Below, one piece after another: positions 25,390-33,048 of a stretch of 64,000 nucleotides of DNA. This DNA comes from Clostridiales bacterium (GTDB lineage Bacteria; Bacillota; Clostridia; Lachnospirales; Lachnospiraceae): NCBI GenBank assembly GCA_020859985.1, contig JAJBVD010000026.1:25080-89079 (forward strand), in the 5' to 3' direction. The notes beneath the pieces were generated by a model. That model made no database searches, had not been told where the DNA came from, and was given only the letters and a program-made list of their open reading frames with translations. Both the position numbers and the translations under genes were made by a program. Position 1 is the first letter of the stretch, and each line of letters starts with the position of its first letter.

Positions 25390-26925
25390 ATGGACGACCT
25401 GCTGCGAAGCGTTTTTCACACAATAGAAGAGTATCATATGATCGGGCCGGGGATGCGTGTCATCGCCGGCGTCTCCGGCGGCGCGGATTCCGTCTGTCTT
25501 CTGCATGTGCTGCGGCAGTATCGCCGGGAGCTTCCTTTTGACCTGCTTGTGGTACATGTGGAGCACGGCCTGCGCGGACAGGAAAGTCTTGATGATGCGG
25601 CGTTTGTACAGAAGCTGTGTGCCGGATGGGAAATTCCCTGCCGTGTGGAGACAGCCAATGTGCACCGGCGAGTGGAAGAAGAGAGCCTTACGGTTGAGGA
25701 GGCGGCGCGAATGGAACGCTACCGGATTTTTGAAGAGATCGGCAGCAAGTGGAATGCCGACCGTATTGCCGTAGCGCACAACCGGAATGACCAGGCGGAG
25801 ACCGTGCTCTGGAATCTGACACGCGGAAGCGGTCTGAATGGCCTGGGCGGGATCCGCCCCGTGCAGGGGAACCGGATCCGTCCGCTTCTTTTTACAGCGC
25901 GGACCGATATTGAGGCATATCTGAAAAAAGCGGGCCTCATCTGGCGGACGGACCGCACAAATCTGGAAGGCGATTATACAAGAAACCGCATCCGCCTTTC
26001 CCTGCTTCCGCAGATGGAAGAACAGCTGAATCCGCAGGCGTCGCGGCACATCGCTGAGGCTGCGGACAAGCTGCGTGATGTGCAGGAGTATATTGACCGG
26101 ATGACAGATGAGGCTGCCGCGCGGTGTATTGTTACAGGATGTGAAAACACGAAGCAGCGGGCGCTGGCGGAAAAACCTTCTGTAGTGATCCGGCTGGAAG
26201 CGTACAAGAAAGAGGAAGGCCTAATCCGGCAGGAGCTGCTGAAGCGTGCGATTGAGATGAAAAGTGGTTTAAAAGATATTGGCGCGGTTCACATTCGAAT
26301 GCTGGAGGAGCTTGCGGACATGGACTGCGGGAAACGTTGTGATCTGCCAGGCGGTATCCTTGCGGTGCGGGAGAACGGAATTCTGCGGCTTCGGGAACGT
26401 GAGCCGGAACCTGTATGCTTCGGGGGCGGGCCAGACTATGCACGGATTACCTCCCGGATAGACGAAAATGCAGGGAATGAGAAAACGTCTGTTGGGGAAC
26501 GCATGGCCGTCGGACTTTTGGTTCCGGGCTGTACTGCATTCGGCGGAGACTTTGGCGGGACATCTGACCGGATGTCCATGACAACGGAGTTGATGCCCAA
26601 TGTACCGGAACTCAAAAAATATTTTTTGGAAGAAAAAAAGTATACGAAATGGATTTCCTATGATACAATAAAAAATAATTTGCTTTTGCGGACCAGACGG
26701 CCCGGCGATTATCTGGTGATAAACGCGCAGGGCGGAACGAAAAAGCTGAAGGACTATCTGATCGATCAGAAGATCCCGCGGGATATGCGGGACCGGATTC
26801 TTTTGCTGGCAGACGGATCGCACATCCTCTGGGTGATCGGATGGCGGATCAGCGAGGCGGCAAAGGTCACGGACGAGACGCAGATGGTGCTGAAGGTTTC
26901 TGTGGTACAAGGAGATAAACGATGA
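25390..26925 (+). CDS. tilS: tRNA(Ile)-lysidine synthase
   Basis: 511 residues. PP-loop 'GVSGGADSVCLLH' (29-34 core), 'VEHGLRG..S..DAAFVQKLC', 'RYRIFEEIGSKWNADRIAVAHNRNDQAETVLWNL', then the linker and C-terminal TilS domain 'LLLRTRRPGDYLVINAQGGTKKLKDYLIDQKIPRDMRDRILLLADG'. It converts C34 of the AUA-reading tRNA-Ile to lysidine and is essential. A spacer of about 70 residues around 345-415 is poorly conserved. It overlaps hpt by 4 nt (ATGA), the usual tilS-hpt-ftsH order. Confidence 0.93.
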   Translation: MDDLLRSVFHTIEEYHMIGPGMRVIAGVSGGADSVCLLHVLRQYRRELPFDLLVVHVEHGLRGQESLDDAAFVQKLCAGWEIPCRVETANVHRRVEEESLTVEEAARMERYRIFEEIGSKWNADRIAVAHNRNDQAETVLWNLTRGSGLNGLGGIRPVQGNRIRPLLFTARTDIEAYLKKAGLIWRTDRTNLEGDYTRNRIRLSLLPQMEEQLNPQASRHIAEAADKLRDVQEYIDRMTDEAAARCIVTGCENTKQRALAEKPSVVIRLEAYKKEEGLIRQELLKRAIEMKSGLKDIGAVHIRMLEELADMDCGKRCDLPGGILAVRENGILRLREREPEPVCFGGGPDYARITSRIDENAGNEKTSVGERMAVGLLVPGCTAFGGDFGGTSDRMSMTTELMPNVPELKKYFLEEKKYTKWISYDTIKNNLLLRTRRPGDYLVINAQGGTKKLKDYLIDQKIPRDMRDRILLLADGSHILWVIGWRISEAAKVTDETQMVLKVSVVQGDKR

Positions 26926-27449
26926 AGGAAAAAGTGGAAATCCTGCTCTCGGAGCAGGAGGTTGACCGGCGGATTGAGGAGATTGCGGGACAGATCAGCA
27001 GAGATTACGCGGGGAAAGAGGTGCATCTTATCTGCGTGCTCAAGGGCGCTGTCTTTTTTATGTGTGAGCTGGCAAAACGGATCACGGTGCCGGTGACCAT
27101 GGATTTCATGTCGGTGAGCAGCTATGGCAACGATACGAAGTCCAGCGGGGTGGTGAAGATCGTGAAGGATCTGGATGAGCCGCTCGACGGCAAGAATGTG
27201 CTGATCGTGGAAGATATCATAGATTCCGGCCGGACATTAAGCTATCTGATCGAGATCCTGAAAAAGAGAAATCCGGCTTCAGTGCGCCTGTGCACGCTTC
27301 TGGACAAGCCGGAGCGGCGGATCACGCAGGTTGCGGTGGACTATACCTGCTTCAATATTCCGGATGAATTTGTCGTAGGGTATGGACTGGATTATGCGCA
27401 GAAGTACCGGAACCTGCCGTTCATCGGGGTAGTGACATTCTCAGACTGA
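26922..27449 (+). CDS. hpt: Hypoxanthine phosphoribosyltransferase
   Basis: 175 residues with the PRPP-binding motif 'VLIVEDIIDSGRTLSYL', 'VLKGAVFFMCEL' and 'FVVGYGLDYAQKYRNLPFIGV'. It salvages hypoxanthine/guanine to nucleotides. In Firmicutes the gene stands between tilS and ftsH, and in Bacillus the protein also contacts both. It is coupled to tilS by a 4-nt overlap. Confidence 0.95.
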   Translation: MKEKVEILLSEQEVDRRIEEIAGQISRDYAGKEVHLICVLKGAVFFMCELAKRITVPVTMDFMSVSSYGNDTKSSGVVKIVKDLDEPLDGKNVLIVEDIIDSGRTLSYLIEILKKRNPASVRLCTLLDKPERRITQVAVDYTCFNIPDEFVVGYGLDYAQKYRNLPFIGVVTFSD

Positions 27450-27502
27450 GTGTACATAACTGCTGTCGGCGGATACGGATACGAGATTTAAAATAGACTT
27501 TT

Positions 27503-27539
27503 CCCTCGTAACTGTGAAAGTGCTGAACAGTTACGAGGG
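27503..27539. repeat. Palindromic repeat, GTAACTGT family, extended arms
   Basis: CCCTCGTAACTGT - 11 nt - ACAGTTACGAGGG. The arms are 13 bp and exact, giving one of the best copies. It lies immediately ahead of the ftsH start. Confidence 0.85.
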
Positions 27540-27541
27540 CG

Positions 27542-29386
27542 GTGAATAAGACAGACAGGAGATGCAAAAAGTTGACAAAAAACGCGAAAGGGATCGGACT
27601 TTATCTGGCGGGCGTCCTGATCATTCTGATCCTTCTTATGACGTTCCGCGGCGGGATGGAAGCCGCGCAGACGTGGAACAGCAGTGAGCTGAATGAGGCT
27701 CTGGAAAATGATGAGGTTGCGGCTGTTACTATCACGCCCAACGAGGAGACACCGACCGGTTCCCTGAAGATTGTGCTGAAGACGGGCGACGTCCACTACG
27801 TGAATGTCCTGAATGTCGAGACCGTGGCGGAGGAGCTGGAGGCCTATGACTCCATCGAACTGGAGATTGAGGACGTGGAGCGCGAAAGCGTGGTGCTGAC
27901 ATGGCTGTTTCCGACCGTGATCATCTGTGTGGTGATGATTATGATGTTCACGATGATGAACCGGCAGGCGGGCGGCGGCAATTCCCGGATGATGAATTTC
28001 GGCAAAAGCAGGGCAAAGATGATCTCTCCGGACGCAAAACGGGTGACCTTTGAGAATGTAGCCGGATTAAAAGAAGAAAAAGAGGATCTGGAGGAGATTA
28101 TTTCCTTCTTGAAGGAGCCGGACCGCTTTGTCAAGATTGGTGCGCGCATTCCCAAGGGTGTAATCCTTGTGGGACCTCCGGGTACCGGTAAGACGCTGCT
28201 TGCCAAAGCAGTCGCCGGAGAGGCGGGCGTGCCGTTTTTCTCCATATCCGGTTCGGACTTTGTGGAAATGTTTGTCGGCGTAGGTGCGTCGCGCGTGCGC
28301 GATCTGTTTGAGGAGGCAAAAAAGCATCAGCCGTGTATCGTCTTTATCGATGAGATCGACGCGGTCGCAAGACGGCGCGGTACCGGCATGGGCGGCGGTC
28401 ACGATGAGCGTGAGCAGACGCTGAACCAGCTGCTGGTGGAGATGGACGGCTTTGGCGTCAATGAGGGCATTATCGTGATGGCGGCGACGAACCGTGTAGA
28501 TATCCTTGACCCGGCTATCCTGCGTCCGGGACGCTTCGACCGCCAGGTATCGGTGGGCCGGCCGGATATCAAAGGCCGGGAGGAGATTCTGGAGGTGCAT
28601 TCAAAGGGCAAGCCGCTGGCGGACGATGTGGATCTGAAAGAGACCGCGCGCACGACGGCAGGCTTTACGGGTGCAGATCTGGAGAACCTGATGAATGAGG
28701 CGGCTATCATGGCTGCGAAGGAAAAGCGCGCCTATATCTGCCAGTCAGACATCAACCGCGCGTTTATCAAGGTCGGGATCGGCGCAGAGAAAAAGAGCCG
28801 CGTGATCTCCGAGAAGGAAAAGCGGATTACCGCTTACCATGAGTCAGGACATGCCATCCTGTTTCATTTGCTGCCGGATGTCGGACCGGTGCATACGGTT
28901 TCCATTATACCGACCGGGCGCGGCGCAGCCGGCTACACGATGCCTCTTCCGGAAAAGGATGAGATGTTCAATACGAAGGGGCAGATGGAGCAGAACATCA
29001 TCGTCAGCCTCGGCGGCCGTGTCGCGGAGGAGCTGATCATCGGAGACGTGACGACCGGCGCGTCACAGGATATCAAGCAGGCGACCGCGATCGCCCGCGC
29101 GATGGTGACGAAATACGGCATGTCGGAGAAAGTCGGCCTGATCAATTACGACAATGAAGACGATCAGGTATTCATCGGAAGAGACCTTGCGCACGCCCGC
29201 GCGTACGGAGAGAAGATCACATCCCTGATTGATGAGGAAGTGAAGCGCATTGTCGATGAGTCACATGAAAAAGCGCGTGAGATGATTTCGGCGCACATTG
29301 ATGTGCTCCACGCGAGCGCGGCGCTGCTGATCGAGAAGGAAAAAATCGGCAGGGAAGAATTCGAGGCGCTTTTTGAGACGGAGTGA
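27542..29386 (+). CDS. ftsH: ATP-dependent zinc metalloprotease FtsH
   Basis: 614 residues if the GTG at 27542 is used; an in-frame TTG at 27572 has the better ribosome binding site (AGGAG) and would give 604. Two membrane helices flank a small external domain (about 20-40 and 120-140), followed by an AAA domain with Walker A '[14 protein letters not shown]', Walker B '[15 protein letters not shown]', pore loop '[12 protein letters not shown]', arginine finger 'RPGRFDRQV', and the protease site '[11 protein letters not shown]'. It degrades membrane and some soluble proteins and is the likely partner of SPFH proteins. It is in conserved order with tilS and hpt. Confidence 0.95.
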   Translation: MNKTDRRCKKLTKNAKGIGLYLAGVLIILILLMTFRGGMEAAQTWNSSELNEALENDEVAAVTITPNEETPTGSLKIVLKTGDVHYVNVLNVETVAEELEAYDSIELEIEDVERESVVLTWLFPTVIICVVMIMMFTMMNRQAGGGNSRMMNFGKSRAKMISPDAKRVTFENVAGLKEEKEDLEEIISFLKEPDRFVKIGARIPKGVILVGPPGTGKTLLAKAVAGEAGVPFFSISGSDFVEMFVGVGASRVRDLFEEAKKHQPCIVFIDEIDAVARRRGTGMGGGHDEREQTLNQLLVEMDGFGVNEGIIVMAATNRVDILDPAILRPGRFDRQVSVGRPDIKGREEILEVHSKGKPLADDVDLKETARTTAGFTGADLENLMNEAAIMAAKEKRAYICQSDINRAFIKVGIGAEKKSRVISEKEKRITAYHESGHAILFHLLPDVGPVHTVSIIPTGRGAAGYTMPLPEKDEMFNTKGQMEQNIIVSLGGRVAEELIIGDVTTGASQDIKQATAIARAMVTKYGMSEKVGLINYDNEDDQVFIGRDLAHARAYGEKITSLIDEEVKRIVDESHEKAREMISAHIDVLHASAALLIEKEKIGREEFEALFETE

Positions 29387-29391
29387 GGAAC

Positions 29392-29979
29392 ATGGCGAAG
29401 CACAATGCCCGCAACACCCGCAGCCGCATCGTTTCGGCGGCCTGGGAGCTGTTTTACGAGAATGGATATGATGAGACGACGGTGGACGAGATCGTAGAAC
29501 GCTCTGGGACATCAAAGGGCTCCTTTTATCATTATTTCGCGGGGAAGGACGCCCTGCTTTCGTCTCTGTCCACACTGTTCGATGAAAAATATGAGGAGCT
29601 GAACAAAGACATTCCCGAAGATATGACCAGCTTTGACCAGCTGATCTACCTGAACCGTGAACTGTTTTTCATGATAGAGAATTCCATATCGCTGGATCTG
29701 CTCGCCAGACTGCTCTCCACACAGCTGGTCACGACGAGCGAGAAGCATCTGATGGATCAGAACCGTTATTACTTCCGTTTGCTTCGCAAGATCTGTCTGG
29801 ACGGGCAGAAGAAGGGCGAGCTGAGGGACGACATTTCCGTCAACGAGATGGTGCGTACTTACGCGCTGCAGGAGCGGGCGATGATGTATGATTGGTGCAT
29901 CTGCGGCGGGAATTATTCACTGAGCCAGTATTCCTCCACGCAGCTGCCGCTGCTGCTAGGATATCTGCGAAAAACCTAG
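29392..29979 (+). CDS. TetR/AcrR family transcriptional regulator
   Basis: 195 residues from ATG 29392 (a GTG at 29383 overlapping ftsH is possible). The N-terminal helix-turn-helix reads 'RIVSAAWELFYENGYDETTVDEIVERSGTSKGSFYHYFAGKDALLSSL', the classic TetR DNA-binding pattern; the C-terminal ligand domain is helical. It follows ftsH after 5 nt and may be co-transcribed. No target operator was identified. Its stop overlaps that of the convergent hepT gene. Confidence 0.88.
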   Translation: MAKHNARNTRSRIVSAAWELFYENGYDETTVDEIVERSGTSKGSFYHYFAGKDALLSSLSTLFDEKYEELNKDIPEDMTSFDQLIYLNRELFFMIENSISLDLLARLLSTQLVTTSEKHLMDQNRYYFRLLRKICLDGQKKGELRDDISVNEMVRTYALQERAMMYDWCICGGNYSLSQYSSTQLPLLLGYLRKT

Positions 29980-30329
29980 TCTTCGCTTTGCGTTATTGCT
30001 TTTACACAAAATGCGTATAATTGCGAAATATCATTTGACGTAGTTTCCCATACTCTGTCAATATCAATAGCACCGTAGTTGTGCGCAAAGATATTTCGCA
30101 TTCCTTTGACAGCGGGCCAGTAAATCTGCTCTCTTGTCTTCAGCCTGAAATCATCAGATAGATGCCCGGTAAGCTCACCTATTTGTAATAGACTCATACA
30201 AACGGAATTGCGATAATCCCGATCGCTTTCGAATATTGCTTTGTCGTTTCCAAAGCGATTAACTGTATTTTGAATATCCAGACAATAATCTCTGATATGT
30301 TCTAAAACATCAACATCCATCTTTTTCAT
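29976..30329 (-). CDS. hepT: HepT-like ribonuclease toxin
   Basis: 117 residues starting at 30329 just inside the end of mntA. It carries the RX4HXY active-site motif, 'RNIFAHNY' (Arg78, His83, Tyr85), in an all-helical HEPN-type fold. In characterised MntA-HepT pairs the toxin cleaves RNA and is silenced when the antitoxin adds AMP to the motif Tyr. It lies on the minus strand with AT-richer codons than its neighbours, consistent with horizontal transfer. Confidence 0.85.
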   Translation of the reverse strand: MKKMDVDVLEHIRDYCLDIQNTVNRFGNDKAIFESDRDYRNSVCMSLLQIGELTGHLSDDFRLKTREQIYWPAVKGMRNIFAHNYGAIDIDRVWETTSNDISQLYAFCVKAITQSED

Positions 30330-30642
30330 AGATAAGCTTTTCATCCTCTCTGATATTGGAAACGAATTTACGTGTCCTGTCAACGTTCGCCTTATGTTCG
30401 AGTGCTTCTGTGGTTACAAGATCAATGGGTTTCTTTAAAGCCGTGCTTAATTCATCGTATAATTTGCCAAGTGCAAAAATTCCTTTAAACTGGCCGCCTT
30501 CAATACGAATATCTATGTCACTGTCCAAAGAGGCTTCTCCTCTGGCATAAGAACCGAACAGCCAGGCTCTGTTTATACCAAAGGAAAGAAATATTGGCTT
30601 CACGATATTCTTAATTTCCTGTTCTGCGTAAATTTCACTCAT
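30310..30642 (-). CDS. mntA: MntA-type minimal nucleotidyltransferase antitoxin
   Basis: 110 residues. The nucleotidyltransferase motif is complete: 'GSYARGEASLDSDIDI' (Gly30-Ser31, Asp42, Asp44). The start at 30642 has a purine-rich site before it. It overlaps hepT by 20 nt, in the normal antitoxin-first order for this system (seen along the minus strand). Expected role: AMPylation of HepT. The pair may also act in phage defence. Confidence 0.85.
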   Translation of the reverse strand: MSEIYAEQEIKNIVKPIFLSFGINRAWLFGSYARGEASLDSDIDIRIEGGQFKGIFALGKLYDELSTALKKPIDLVTTEALEHKANVDRTRKFVSNIREDEKLIYEKDGC

Positions 30643-30675
30643 TTTATCACGCCCTTCATCTGTCTGATTGTTTTA

Positions 30676-30712
30676 TAGTGAATGACAAAATTCTTTTGTC
30701 ATTCACTATAAC
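30676..30712. repeat. Perfect 37-bp palindrome at left end of MITE-like element
   Basis: TATAGTGAATGACAAAA, 3 nt, and its exact reverse complement. It lies directly upstream of the mntA promoter region and shares its form with the 37-bp element at 49936. Confidence 0.8.
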
Positions 30713-30795
30713 TGATGCACACAGACGCGCATGGAATGGCTGCTTTGCAGCCTCGTGTCTGGCGCAAAGTAAAACGACTTACGTCGTTTACTATA
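30676..30795. mobile_element. MITE-like element, 120 bp
   Basis: The left end TATAGTGAATGAC and the right end GTCGTTTACTATA are near-perfect terminal inverted repeats. Inside are a 37-bp palindrome, a GGCTGC/GCAGCC hairpin and AGTAAAACGACTTACGTCGT. No reading frame, no transposase. The rest of the gap to putP is very AT-rich (30796-30990) and holds only the promoter and repeat listed separately. Confidence 0.5.
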
Positions 30796-30990
30796 ATTTA
30801 GTATATCTTATTAATGAATCCGACGCAAGGAAAATTAAAAGAATATGACGAACGAGAATTATAATTATTGATTTATGAATTGTATAAAATTAAATACATT
30901 AATTAGTCTAATAAATAAATGCATAAAATAAGCAGAATTTCCATAAAAAAATAAAACGATTTTTAAATTTAGTATAGACTTCATTCTGTA

Positions 30991-31019
30991 TTGCAGTCTA
31001 TTTTTCGTGGGTGTATACT
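30991..31019 (+). promoter_or_regulatory. Candidate sigma-A promoter for putP
   Basis: TTGCAG, 17-nt spacer, TATACT; 137 nt before the start codon. Confidence 0.6.
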
Positions 31020-31071
31020 GTCTCTTAATTGCGGCCTGAGAAAAATCGATGGAGGCAGCTGTGTGTTTCTG

Positions 31072-31098
31072 GTAACTGTGGAGGTACTGAACAGTTTC
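31072..31098. repeat. Palindromic repeat, GTAACTGT family
   Basis: GTAACTGT - 11 nt - ACAGTTTC in the putP leader. Confidence 0.7.
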
Positions 31099-31155
31099 TG
31101 TTTCTGAACAGCTGCCGATTCAGAGCAGCAGGCTGATGGAAAGAGGAGGAACATT

Positions 31156-32688
31156 ATGGATTCAAGGAGTATTTTGGTTCTGGCAACAATGATCGTGTAT
31201 CTGGTCGGGGTAGTCGGGATCGGCGTCTGGTTCTCCAGATCGAACAAATCTTCCGGCGACTTTTATCTGGGCGGCCGGAAGCTTGGACCGTTGGTGACGG
31301 CGATGAGTGCCGAGGCGTCGGATATGAGCTCGTGGCTGCTGATGGGACTGCCGGGCGTGGCGCTGCTCGCGGGCGTACCGGAGGCGGTTTGGACCGCGAT
31401 TGGTCTGGCAGTCGGTACCTGGCTGAACTGGTTTTTTGTGGCGAAGCCGATCCGTCACTATTCACAGCACATTGGCGCGACGACGATCCCGGAATTCTTT
31501 TCCAAACGCTATCACGACGACAAACACATCCTGTCGCTGATCGCAGCGGTCGTCATTGTCGTATTTTTCGTGCCGTACACCGCATCCGGCTTCAATGCCT
31601 GCGGTACACTGTTTTCCAGTCTGTTCGGTGTGAACTATCTGACAGCGATGCTGATCTCAGCGGTAGTCATTACCCTGTATACGACGCTGGGCGGCTTCAT
31701 GGCGGCTTCTACTTCGGACTTTGTGCAATCCATCGTGATGACGATCGCGCTGATCGTTGTTGTGTTCTTTGGAATTAACGCAGCCGGCGGCTGGTCGGCG
31801 GTCGTATCGAATGCGCAGTCTCTGCCGGGCTATCTGAACCTGACGCAGGGCTATGACGCAGCAACCGGTGCGGCGGCATCCTATGGTCCTCTGACCATTG
31901 TATCTACGCTGGCATGGGGGCTTGGCTATTTCGGAATGCCGCACATCCTGCTGCGGTTTATGGCGATCGAGGATCCGAAGAAGCTTCCGCTTTCCCGCCG
32001 TGTTGCGACCGTGTGGGTCGTGATTTCTATGGGCATAGCGGTTTTGATTGGTATCATTGGAAACGCGATGATCAGTGCGGGAGCCCTGGAAGCGCTGTCT
32101 TCCTCTGATTCCCAGAGGATCGTCATTAAGATCGCGGAGCTGATCAGCACGCACGGCGTCCTTCCGGCGATCGTGGCGGGCGTGATCCTCTCCGGTATCA
32201 TGGCAGCGACGATGTCCACGGCGGATTCACAGCTGCTGGCGGCTTCCTCCAGTGTCTCACAGGATATTGTCCGTGATACCCTTGGCGTGAAGCTTTCGGA
32301 TAAGGCACAGATCATTATCGCGCGGTGCACCGTTGTGGCGGTTGCTGTGATCGCGATGATCTGGGCCAGAAATGAGGGCTCAGTGTTTTCCATCGTCTCA
32401 TTTGCATGGGCGGGCTTCGGCGCGGCGTTCGGTCCTGTCGTTCTGCTGGCTCTGTTCTGGAAGAGAAGCAATAAATGGGGCGCGATCACCGGCATGATCG
32501 CCGGCGGCGCGATGGTATTCATCTGGGAATATGTCATCAGCCCGCTGGGCGGTATATTTGCCATCTATGAGCTGCTTCCGGCATTCCTGATCGCGATCGT
32601 GGTGGATGTGGTCGTGAGTCTTGCGACCGGCGCACCGGATAAAGCGATCGAGAAGGAATTCGACGAAGTGGCCGCGATGAAGGACTGA
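31156..32688 (+). CDS. putP: Sodium/proline symporter (SSS family)
   Basis: 510 residues with about 13 membrane helices. Family hallmarks: 'DFYLGGRKLGPLVTAMSAEASDMSSWLLMGLPG', 'IPEFFSKRYHD', 'TTLGGFMAASTSDFVQS', 'GLGYFGMPHILLRFMAI' and 'MAATMSTADSQLLAASSSVSQDI'. The protein imports L-proline with Na+. AGAGGAGG precedes the ATG. It is transcribed alone from its own promoter to a hairpin terminator at 32790. Proline is most likely, but other amino acids are possible within the family. Confidence 0.88.
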   Translation: MDSRSILVLATMIVYLVGVVGIGVWFSRSNKSSGDFYLGGRKLGPLVTAMSAEASDMSSWLLMGLPGVALLAGVPEAVWTAIGLAVGTWLNWFFVAKPIRHYSQHIGATTIPEFFSKRYHDDKHILSLIAAVVIVVFFVPYTASGFNACGTLFSSLFGVNYLTAMLISAVVITLYTTLGGFMAASTSDFVQSIVMTIALIVVVFFGINAAGGWSAVVSNAQSLPGYLNLTQGYDAATGAAASYGPLTIVSTLAWGLGYFGMPHILLRFMAIEDPKKLPLSRRVATVWVVISMGIAVLIGIIGNAMISAGALEALSSSDSQRIVIKIAELISTHGVLPAIVAGVILSGIMAATMSTADSQLLAASSSVSQDIVRDTLGVKLSDKAQIIIARCTVVAVAVIAMIWARNEGSVFSIVSFAWAGFGAAFGPVVLLALFWKRSNKWGAITGMIAGGAMVFIWEYVISPLGGIFAIYELLPAFLIAIVVDVVVSLATGAPDKAIEKEFDEVAAMKD

Positions 32689-32789
32689 TGTGACGGGAGT
32701 ATTGCCGCACAGTAAAGTTCTACATGGGAAATGACAGGAAAGAAACAGAAGCGGCTGTTTTCAGGAAAAAGAATAAGCTAATAAGAAAG

Positions 32790-32838
32790 TGGAGGCAGCT
32801 CTGCGTTGCAATACAACGGAAGCTGTCTCTTCTTTTGT
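32790..32838 (+). terminator. Terminator after putP
   Basis: GGAGGCAGCT with inner stem CGTTG/CAACG and AGCTGTCTC, followed by TTCTTTTG. Confidence 0.75.
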
Positions 32839-32900
32839 AAAAAATGTGCAAAACAGAGACTGAAAATCTGCCGGAGAATATGAACACTTTATAAAAAGTA

Positions 32901-32929
32901 TTGAAAATCAGACGGGAATTCGTTATTAT
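32901..32929 (+). promoter_or_regulatory. Candidate promoter of the Pel-like operon
   Basis: TTGAAA, 17-nt spacer, TATTAT; leaves a leader of about 115 nt before the pelD-like start. No c-di-GMP riboswitch consensus was seen in the leader. Confidence 0.6.
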
Positions 32930-33048
32930 GAAAAGACACGATGAAAAAAAGCAGGAATGACGTGCTGCCGTTTCTGCTGCTCATGATATAGACATGATAT
33001 AGAAAAGATACCGGGGAGTGTGAGGAACCGTAAGGGGCGGAAGATACT

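Noticed and set aside
30796..30990. Possible replication origin or attachment site in the AT-rich gap
   Set aside because: The stretch is AT-rich but has no DnaA-box cluster, iterons or integrase gene nearby.
32700..33048. c-di-GMP riboswitch ahead of the Pel-like operon
   Set aside because: I looked for GEMM-I/II conserved blocks and tetraloop-receptor patterns and found none; only a terminator and a sigma-A-like promoter are visible.
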